Source: Candidatus Aphodoplasma excrementigallinarum | GTDB lineage: Bacteria > Bacillota > Clostridia > UBA1381 > UMGS1253 | Length of the DNA stretch: 9,081 nucleotides | NCBI GenBank assembly: GCA_018713805.1 | Contig: DVOF01000161.1 | Span: forward strand, 1-9,081 | Direction of reading: 5' to 3' | Position numbers and translations under genes: made by a program | Shown here: piece by piece, positions 1 to 6,700 of the stretch | Numbering within the stretch: the first letter of the stretch is position 1 | Layout of the letters: each line of letters opens with the position of its first letter | The notes under the pieces: generated by a model | Seen by the model: the letters and a program-made list of their open reading frames with translations, nothing else | Told to the model about the DNA's origin: nothing | The model's database searches: none

Positions 1-3000
1 GAGGTAGGGGATGCGGTTTACTACAACCGCACCTACGATGAGGAAGGAAAGGATATCAAGGACGGGCTCACGATCGTCGCAAAGTCAAATAAAATCGAGC
101 TTGATGGCGACGATGAGAACAAGTACATCAAGATGGAGATGGCAAATCCGGTCACGGAGGACGCCTACATCGAGGTCAGCTTGCCGCAGGTGACACGTTA
201 CATGGTGTTTGAGGTGTCGCTTTCGTCTGATAAGCTCGGCGTAGCGGGCAACTTCCAGTTTAAGGATGCGGAAAAGAAGGAGAGCGGCCTTGTTACGATC
301 GCCGAGGATGGAACGGTTGCGTCGAAGGCGACCGGGAAGTCATATGGCAAGATCAAGCGGGGAAAATGGCTCGATCTCGCTGTGGCGCTCGACTTGGAGA
401 AGTTTACTTACACCGCATATGTGGACGGTAAAGCAGTAGAAAAGGATCAGAAGATTGGCGGCACGGCAGATACGATGACAATGCTGCGCCTGTATCTGTC
501 CAAAGCCGGCGACGGCGCGAGCCTGCTGGTCGACAATTTCCGGATTTATGAAGCGACGGAGCCGATGGACATAGACGGCAAGGAAATCAAAGCGCCGACA
601 AATACCTTTAATCCCGGTGGGAGCGCGACGGCTAACCCGTCGAGCGGGCCAATCCCGGACGTCGAGGATATGACGGTTTTTGACGTCGACGACAAAGCGG
701 CCATCGAAGCGCGCGGCCTTGTGGCAGACAAAAAGAACGCATACGAGGGCAAGAAGTATGCGGCGGAATGGACTTTTTCTAAAAAGGAAGCGCTCGGGTT
801 CGAGGTCCCGAAGGACATGCGTGGCTATAAGACGATTTCGTTCAACGTATATGCGCCGGAAGGCGTGAGCGCAACGCTTCTGCTCCGCTTCATGTCAAAC
901 GATGCGGCGACCGAGGGCGACGACTACTACATGGTGATGAATGTTCCGGTCAACGGGGAAGGGTGGCAGACGATCTCCTACTCGCTGTCGAAGTTTAAGG
1001 CAAACCGCCAGCCGCTCGGATGGGACCAGATTACGAGGTTTGAGATTTTTACAACCGGATGGGGCATGACAAATGACCCCGATACGACACTGTACCTCGA
1101 CTCGATCGAGCTGAGCACGGTGGATGAAACGGAAGTGACGCCCGCTCCGCCGACGCCAACGCCGACGCCGGTGCTGGATACGTTCAAAGAGGGGGTTGCG
1201 CTGCTGGTCGACAACAGCAACGCCTATGCAAAGGAAACGCTAACAAAGGTGGATGCAGACAATACAGAGGTTACGCCTGTTATCGTCGGCGACCGGACGC
1301 TCGTTCCGGTGCGCTTCATCTCGGAGAGCTTTGACGCGGCGGTTTCCTGGGACGAGAACACAGGTGTTGTTGGCGTGGAAGGCAATGGTAAGTCGATTAC
1401 GCTCACAATTGGCAGCACGGACATGATTGTAAACGGGCAGACAGTCGTACTCGACGTCCCGGCAGAAACCATCAACGACCGCACCATGATTCCGCTGCGT
1501 GCGCTGGTTGAGGCGCTCGGCAAGAACGTGTTCTGGGATGAGCGCGGACTGATTTTGATTACAAACCCTGACCGTACGATCAATGCATCGGCGGACAGCA
1601 AACTGGTCGATACGTTGCTTGGCTATCTGAAAACCGGGAAGCTTGTGACGGCTTACAACCAGGTGCCGCAGCTGACGCAGGCGGTAATCGACGAAGCGGT
1701 CGCGCAGAAGCTGACCTTCTTTAACCTGTCGTCAAACCCGGGCTGGGGCGGCGCAGAGAACATGGGGACGCAGGCGTTGTTCCATCTTGCGCTGGCAACG
1801 TACGTCAACCCGGAGGCGAAGTCTACCAGCGGCGTGTACACAAAAGACCGTGCGCTTGAGCATATCCGGAACGTAATATCGGGCGGGAAGGAGCCAATGT
1901 GCAGCAACGGGCCATATTGGGCGCATGCAATCCTCCCGATTGGGATTTACATGTGCAAGAATACGCCGGCAATCTGGAACGAGTTGACGGCGGAGGAGAT
2001 TGAAAAGATTGATTTGCTGATGGAAAGCCTCGCCATTTCGGTCAACTGGGGCTATAACGACGAGAACGACTACTCGACTGGCCTCGATATGAAGGGCAAC
2101 TTTGGAAAAACATGGAACCCGAACTACCGCTGCTCGTTTTTACCGGGTATCATCATGGCGAGCCTGTACTTTGACGGTGCGGACGAGGTGAATGCGATGC
2201 TCGAGGGCTTTGACTACGACGCATATATGGCACGTCTTGACGCAGCGGGCTTTACAAACATTAAGACGGCATGGTCAGCGGCGGGCAAGGATTTGATGGA
2301 GAACGGCGGTGCCTGCACACAGGTGAGCGGCGCGTCCGGCGGAAGCGGCAAGGGTGTGAAGCTGGCGTTCAAGTACAACGGGATGGAGCTGTCCGACTAT
2401 GTCGGCATTACGGAAAACCTGGTAAAGTATACCTACGGCGGCGTAGTCCGCAACGACTACGGTACAAAGGGTACGGACGCATACGCGTACATCATGAACG
2501 ATGGGTCGTCCCCATACCTTGGCCAGAACGGCATGATGCTGGAGTTCTGCTCGAGCGATGCAAACGGTATCCGCAGCGACGCAAACTACTGCTACGACAG
2601 CATGTCGATCATGGTCCCCTACTTTGCAGCGCTCAAGCTGACGGGTAAATGGGACTCCGACACGGAACAGATGCAGGCTGTCGACAGTCTGGTGGAAGTT
2701 GGCACCGAGGATTTGATCTATAAGCTTGAGATGGGCTATCAGTCCTATTCCAAGGGGGAGAAGCTGGAGCATCACGAGTACAGCCTGGTCAGCAAGGGGT
2801 ACCGCCTTGCGAAGGATGTATGGAGAAAGGTCATGATGTTTGCGTACGAGCCGACAACGATCGTCGAGAACCCGAACGCAACGCCGACGCCGACCCCGCG
2901 GCCGACGCCCCCTGCGGCGGAGCCGCAGAACGGCGTAACCTCTGCGCCGGCAGGTGCGCTCGAGCCGGTGCTGAATTCCAGCGTATTCCCGGCAGAGGCG

Positions 3001-3459
3001 TATCACCCGCTGGGCAAAGCCTATACGGGCGAGGTAACGATGGAATTTGACCTGACGTTTGCGCCGGATGTGGACGAAATGTTTGACGGCGTAATCGCCT
3101 ATGCAAACAAGGATGCAGAGCAACTCACCTATCAGAAGAGCAATATGCTAATCCAGCTTACGGGCGGAACGATCAACGTCTACAATGGGACGGCATATCA
3201 GGCGAGCAACTTCGATGTGGCAGCAAACTACAAGTATCATATCAAAGTGAAAGCAGACCTGGATACGAAAAAATACAGCGTATGGATTACGCCAATCTAC
3301 CCGACGGCAGGCGATGAGGTTCTGGTTGCGGAAAATTGTGATTTCCGCGGCACAGCTGAGCCGATTGGCGACATTGGTTCTTTGATTTTGGTGCAGCAGA
3401 TTGAAACGGGTGGTTTTTGGATCGAGAATCACACGACAAACGGCGATTTGCTCAAATAA
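1..3459 (+). CDS. Large modular extracellular protein, probable polysaccharide lyase-like enzyme with stalk and carbohydrate-binding-like domains (5'-partial)
   Basis: The frame is open from base 1 and ends at TAA 3457-3459, giving 1152 residues; the start and any signal peptide lie upstream. The ATG at 133 is internal, because coherent protein sequence precedes it. Domains, numbered from base 1: ConA/LamG-like sandwich at 1-183, ending in the closing-strand motif VDNFRIYE; CBM-like sandwich at about 216-375; linker TPAPPTPTPTP at 380-390; copper amine oxidase N-terminal-like stalk domain at about 392-522, with the paired motifs GDRTLVPVRF (430 on) and NDRTMIPLRAL (492 on); helical module at about 524-956; Pro-Thr linker at 961-975; ConA-like domain at about 985-1152. 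The helical module has lyase-like conserved-looking patches: NGPYWAH (636-642), WNPNYR (705-710), RSDANYCYD (858-866) and EHHEY (923-927). Lyase function is inferred from fold impression and context, since I do not recognise a specific family. It could also be a glycoside hydrolase with an alpha/alpha barrel. No S-layer, sortase or dockerin signal is seen at the C-terminus. A terminator follows immediately. Confidence 0.9.
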   Translation, partial: EVGDAVYYNRTYDEEGKDIKDGLTIVAKSNKIELDGDDENKYIKMEMANPVTEDAYIEVSLPQVTRYMVFEVSLSSDKLGVAGNFQFKDAEKKESGLVTIAEDGTVASKATGKSYGKIKRGKWLDLAVALDLEKFTYTAYVDGKAVEKDQKIGGTADTMTMLRLYLSKAGDGASLLVDNFRIYEATEPMDIDGKEIKAPTNTFNPGGSATANPSSGPIPDVEDMTVFDVDDKAAIEARGLVADKKNAYEGKKYAAEWTFSKKEALGFEVPKDMRGYKTISFNVYAPEGVSATLLLRFMSNDAATEGDDYYMVMNVPVNGEGWQTISYSLSKFKANRQPLGWDQITRFEIFTTGWGMTNDPDTTLYLDSIELSTVDETEVTPAPPTPTPTPVLDTFKEGVALLVDNSNAYAKETLTKVDADNTEVTPVIVGDRTLVPVRFISESFDAAVSWDENTGVVGVEGNGKSITLTIGSTDMIVNGQTVVLDVPAETINDRTMIPLRALVEALGKNVFWDERGLILITNPDRTINASADSKLVDTLLGYLKTGKLVTAYNQVPQLTQAVIDEAVAQKLTFFNLSSNPGWGGAENMGTQALFHLALATYVNPEAKSTSGVYTKDRALEHIRNVISGGKEPMCSNGPYWAHAILPIGIYMCKNTPAIWNELTAEEIEKIDLLMESLAISVNWGYNDENDYSTGLDMKGNFGKTWNPNYRCSFLPGIIMASLYFDGADEVNAMLEGFDYDAYMARLDAAGFTNIKTAWSAAGKDLMENGGACTQVSGASGGSGKGVKLAFKYNGMELSDYVGITENLVKYTYGGVVRNDYGTKGTDAYAYIMNDGSSPYLGQNGMMLEFCSSDANGIRSDANYCYDSMSIMVPYFAALKLTGKWDSDTEQMQAVDSLVEVGTEDLIYKLEMGYQSYSKGEKLEHHEYSLVSKGYRLAKDVWRKVMMFAYEPTTIVENPNATPTPTPRPTPPAAEPQNGVTSAPAGALEPVLNSSVFPAEAYHPLGKAYTGEVTMEFDLTFAPDVDEMFDGVIAYANKDAEQLTYQKSNMLIQLTGGTINVYNGTAYQASNFDVAANYKYHIKVKADLDTKKYSVWITPIYPTAGDEVLVAENCDFRGTAEPIGDIGSLILVQQIETGGFWIENHTTNGDLLK
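1138..1170 (+). repeat. Pro-Thr linker, low-complexity codons (first)
   Basis: This short tract of alternating CCG and ACG codons encodes TPAPPTPTPTP. It separates the second beta-sandwich domain from the stalk domain of the upstream gene. Such linkers are typical flexible spacers in secreted modular carbohydrate-active enzymes, and this one marks a domain boundary. Confidence 0.85.
1174..1566 (+). other. Copper amine oxidase N-terminal-like (stalk) domain within the upstream CDS
   Basis: This segment of about 130 residues shows the two half-repeats typical of the domain (Pfam PF07833 type). The first is V-GDRTLVPVRFISE followed by a hydrophobic stretch and VSWDENTGVV. The second is NDRTMIPLRALVEALG followed by NVFWDERG and LILITN. 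Despite its name the domain carries no oxidase activity. In Firmicutes it is common in secreted and cell-surface proteins, where it probably serves as a structural or wall-proximal module. Here it sits between a CBM-like domain and the putative catalytic module. Confidence 0.85.
1570..2868 (+). other. Putative catalytic module, all-alpha, polysaccharide lyase-like, within the upstream CDS
   Basis: This is a block of about 433 residues with no linker inside it, rich in aromatic residues, Asn, Gly and predicted helices. An example is the run around LLMESLAISVNWGYNDEND. Candidate active-site residues, by analogy with alpha/alpha-toroid lyases that use Asn, His, Tyr and Arg, are N636, Y639 and H642; N706, N708, Y709 and R710; Y863 and Y865; and H924, H925 and Y927 (numbering from base 1). 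It contains several Cys residues, unusual enough in a secreted anaerobe protein to note. The family is not recognised by eye, so the enzymatic assignment is an inference. Confidence 0.4.
2881..2925 (+). repeat. Pro-Thr linker (second)
   Basis: This tract of ACG, CCG and related codons encodes TPTPTPRPTPPAAEP. It separates the putative catalytic module from the C-terminal ConA-like domain. Like the first linker it marks a domain boundary and confirms the modular, secreted character of the protein. Confidence 0.85.
2953..3456 (+). other. C-terminal ConA-like beta-sandwich domain of the upstream CDS
   Basis: The domain has about 168 residues. It shows the pattern of a concanavalin-type fold found at the C-termini of many secreted polysaccharide-degrading enzymes: VTMEFDLTF near the start, DGVIAYAN, a strand rich in G and N (GGTINVYNG), then YKYHIKVKADLDTKKYSVWI, where the bound-ligand-type lectin fold usually has its long strands. 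It probably binds carbohydrate or stabilises the enzyme. The exact family is not identified. Confidence 0.6.
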
Positions 3460-3466
3460 GGAGACT

Positions 3467-3500
3467 AAAAAAGCACGGCATGTTCATGCCGTGCTTTTTT
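3467..3500 (+). terminator. Rho-independent terminator of the upstream gene
   Basis: A perfect 16-bp inverted repeat (3467-3482 and 3485-3500) starts eight bases after the stop codon. The GC-rich core GCACGGCAT pairs with ATGCCGTGC, with a small GTTC loop, and six T residues end the right arm. Because the left arm begins with six A residues the hairpin could also act on transcripts from the opposite strand. It separates the two genes into different transcription units. Confidence 0.93.
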
Positions 3501-3584
3501 GCCGCGTGTTTTTGTATGCAGGAAATTTCAATGCAAAAAAATTTTCATAAAATCATTTGAATTTATCACAAATCGAGAGAACTG

Positions 3585-3613
3585 TTTACTTGTCCCCCAA
3601 CAAATTGTATAAT
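3585..3613 (+). promoter_or_regulatory. Probable sigma-A (sigma-70-type) promoter of the downstream gene
   Basis: The -10 box TATAAT at 3608-3613 matches the consensus. The best -35 is TTTACT at 3585-3590, which matches TTGACA at four of six positions with an ideal 17-bp spacer. An AT-rich stretch lies upstream (about 3534-3573) and could act as an UP-type element. Transcription would start near 3620, leaving a leader of about 75 bases. No other convincing promoter is seen between the terminator and the start codon. Confidence 0.75.
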
Positions 3614-3630
3614 AAAAGAGCAAAAAGGAA

Positions 3631-3659
3631 CAGCATGTTACCATATTTTGTACATGCTG
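3631..3659 (+). promoter_or_regulatory. Inverted repeat in the 5' leader (possible hairpin or operator)
   Basis: CAGCATGT (3631-3638) and ACATGCTG (3652-3659) are perfect 8-bp complementary arms separated by 13 AT-rich bases. The repeat lies just downstream of the predicted transcription start and about 20 bases before the ribosome binding site. It could be an mRNA-stabilising hairpin, a regulator-binding site or a weak structure without function. There is no T-run after it, so it is not an intrinsic terminator. Confidence 0.5.
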
Positions 3660-3680
3660 CTAAATATCATATACATATCT

Positions 3681-3687
3681 AAGGAGG
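3681..3687 (+). promoter_or_regulatory. Ribosome binding site of the downstream gene
   Basis: AAGGAGG matches the anti-Shine-Dalgarno consensus and is followed, after a spacing of 7 bases, by ATG at 3695. It fixes the start of the downstream gene, which is also supported by the signal peptide that begins there. Confidence 0.93.
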
Positions 3688-3694
3688 AAAAGGG

Positions 3695-3775
3695 ATGAAG
3701 CAAACAAAACGGATTTTGTCGGTTGTGCTTGCGGTTGCGATGCTGCTGGGCTGTTTTACGCTGCCGGCTGCGGCG
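3695..3775 (+). other. Signal peptide of the downstream protein
   Basis: Residues 1-27 have a basic n-region (K2, K5, R6), a hydrophobic core from I7 to about L18, and a small-residue end LPAAA before TVTSQG. Cleavage by signal peptidase I after A27 fits best. C20 in the context LLGC could instead be a lipoprotein cleavage site, but the hydrophobic and AAA stretch following it argues for the first option. Confidence 0.85.
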
Positions 3776-6700
3776 ACAGTGACTTCGCAAGGCACATACT
3801 GGCAGGAGGATTTTACGGGTCAGGAGAAGAACACGAACCTGTCATCGTTTTCGATCAACACGAATTCATGGAACTATGTAAACGAGGATGATGCGGAGTA
3901 TCAGCAGAAGGTGCGCGACTCGCTGATTGTCGACGGCGTGGAGGGCGTGTATGGCAAGGCACCGTTTGACACCGCGTTTCTGCATCAAGTGCAGTGGGAT
4001 GAGGCGACGTTGCCGAGCGGCGACGGCGTGGCTAACTACAGCCAGATGCGTATCAGCCACAATTTTGGCAGCAATGTAAAAGACATCCGGGAGTCTGGAA
4101 AAGCAATCCTTCATTACAGTTTTGATTATGCGTCGAACGAGAATTATCTCCCGACGTCACTGTGGACAACGCCTTACTATGAGAAGGATGACGGTTCAAT
4201 TGCAAGCGGCTATGCGGATACATATTTCTTTGCCGTAACAAATGCAGGCAAGGTGACAACCAATAACCAGACGATTGTAGATAAGCTTGCGCCGAATACC
4301 TGGTATCATTTTGATTTTGTATTCGACATGGGCAATCCGACAGCGTCGAACAAGACGCCGTACAAGGTATATGTCAACGGCGAACTGAAGGGAACGTTTG
4401 AATTTGACGCATTGCGTGGCACAGGAGAAAAGCCTGCTTGTGGCTTCCGTTCTATCATGTTCCAGGGCGGCACGCAGGCAAAGGTCGACAATGTTTATCC
4501 ATTGGGGCAGGCGTATTATGACAATGTTACCTATGAAACCTTAGCAACAGAGCCGACGATTGCGCCGCTGTCTCTTACGAGCAGCAACACGTCGGTTGTC
4601 GTTGACAACAGCGCAAAGACAATTACGCTCGACAACGGTATCACGCCGGCGGCGGATGTTGAATCCGCGCTTTCCGGCACAACGGTGCTGAGCGTGGATA
4701 TCAAGGACGCAACGGGAACGTCTGTGGAAGGGAATGCTGCAGACGGCAACTACCTGTGCGTTACAACGACGGGCAATACGGTAGAGTATTATACGATCAG
4801 TGCGCCGCCTGCGCCGCCGACCGGCGGAACGATCGAGGGCGAGCTCAAGATCACGGGTACGGCGAAGGAAGGCTATACCCTTACGGCTGACACGAGCGCG
4901 GTTACGCCGGCTGGCGTTATCCTGACATATAGCTGGAAGCGCGACGGCGTTACGGAGGTTGGAACCGATAAGTCCTATACCGTGGCAGCGGAAGACGTTG
5001 GCCACACGCTGACGCTGACGGTAACGGCGGTTGAGCCGTGCGACGGGACGCTCTCTGCAACATCCGAGACGATTGTAGGCGTAACGGGCGTTGAGGGGAT
5101 CAGCAGTTCCACCTATACTTTTGACAACGAAGCTAAGACGATCGTAGCGCCTGTTGGGACGGTTGCAAGCGACTTTTACAGCAATATTACGCTCCCGCCG
5201 GTGCACACGGGCGTACTCGTTGACGCAGGGACAGGCGAGGCTGTAGCAGAGGATACCAAGATAGAGCTGGACAGCGACACAGAGCTGAAGTACCGCGTAT
5301 CCGCTGCGGGAGAGAACGTAGATTATACGCTGGTAACGAAGTTTGTGGAGCAGGATTTTGAAGGCTTTACGGGCAAGAAGTTCTATAACGGCGCCAATAA
5401 TGGGTTTGACAGTTGGGGCTTTACGTTCCCGGGCGGCGTTACGGAAGACAATGCGTATATTGAAGCCGTGGATGAAAACGGGAACCTGGTCATGAAGGCG
5501 TACACGAACGCCGGGTCGGGCCAGCTCAGTATGCGGCGTGAGAACATACCAAACGAACTGAACAGCCGCCAGATGGTATTTGGCTTTGACTATAAGGCGG
5601 AAGCGCTTGACGGGCTTAACAAGATTACAATCTATGACGGTAACGGCCATTACTGGGATATGATTTATTTCAATGCGAACGGTACCGTTACGCTCAACAA
5701 CGGCGCAATATCCGCAGGGCGGTATAATGCAGGCGAGTGGAATAAGGTTTTGGTAGTTATGGACCTTGACACGACGGCAAGCCGCGTTTATATCAACGGC
5801 GATGAAGTGTATAATGGAAATATTGGGTCGCTCTCCACGATGGTGAAGTTCCAGAGCATTATCTATGCGCCGCAGCTTGGCGCTACAGCGCGTACCACCT
5901 ATGTCGACAACTTTATCCTGTATCCGATTGCGAGCGTGGAAGGCTTTGACGCAAGCGGTATGCAGTCGGCAGTGACGAGCGATAAGGTTAAAATTTCGGA
6001 AGATAATATCATCTCCGGGTACGGCAGTGTGACGGCAAAAGATTTTGTTGACACGCTGATTAACGTACCGTCTGGTGCAACGGCGACGATTTATACGGCG
6101 GAGAATGCGCCGGTTGGCGATGACACGGCAATTGCAGAGGGCATGAAGCTTGTTGTACAGGCACGGGAGGAAGGTTACAGCACGACCTATACCTTTGGCG
6201 AAAGCATTGTGGCAGAGGTTGCAGTCCTGATTGACTCCAATCCAGTCAATATCCTGTACCCGGGCACGGCGAGCGCCACGGCTGATGTTTTTGTTCAGAG
6301 CGAGACGCAGCTGAACCTGAAGCTTGAGAAGTTTATAAGCGGCGATACGTCGGTTGCTGCAGAGAGCAAAGAGACAGGGCTTACCTCTGTACAGGGCGAG
6401 CAGACGCTGAGTGTTGCGCTTGACAACACGGTTGCAGATGAGCAGGGAACGTCTCTGAAGGCGACGCTTCTCGACGAGGGCGGCGCAGTTATCGCAACAA
6501 AGACGATTGCTTACTCAGATGCGCTTGAACTCGGTACGGAAATCATGAAGGTAAAAGACAACCGCAAGGGCATCTATACGATTACCATGGACGACGGCTA
6601 TAAACTGTCAACGCAGCAGTTCTATGAGCCGTGGTTTGAGAAATACGACCTGCGCGGCACGACGGTTGCAGTATATAACTGCTTCAAGGATGGTGGCGCG

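Noticed and set aside
133..135. ATG as the start of the upstream gene
   Set aside because: The frame is open and protein-like for 44 codons before it, it has no convincing Shine-Dalgarno, and no signal peptide follows, so it is an internal Met in a gene truncated by the window edge.
1138..1170. CCG/ACG tract as a short tandem repeat or phase-variable site
   Set aside because: The tract is short and irregular at the third base and encodes an ordinary Pro-Thr linker, with no sign of slippage-prone perfect repeats.
2271..2648. Plus-strand open frame of 125 codons in another frame
   Set aside because: It lies inside the upstream gene in a different frame and its product is Arg-rich and featureless; a shadow.
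2275..3123. Minus-strand open frame of 282 codons
   Set aside because: It overlaps the catalytic module and linker of the upstream gene, and its composition (many Arg, His and Cys) is typical of an antisense shadow. No promoter or RBS is seen.
3467..3500. Inverted repeat as an attachment site or mobile element end
   Set aside because: Its position right after the stop codon, GC-rich stem and T-run are those of an intrinsic terminator, and no second copy or transposase is present.
4541..5650. Minus-strand open frame of 369 codons
   Set aside because: It lies wholly inside the plus-strand deacetylase gene, has no ribosome binding site, and its product is rich in Arg, Cys and Val without domain patterns. 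It is a shadow caused by the ACG/GCG/GTA-rich codons of the real gene.
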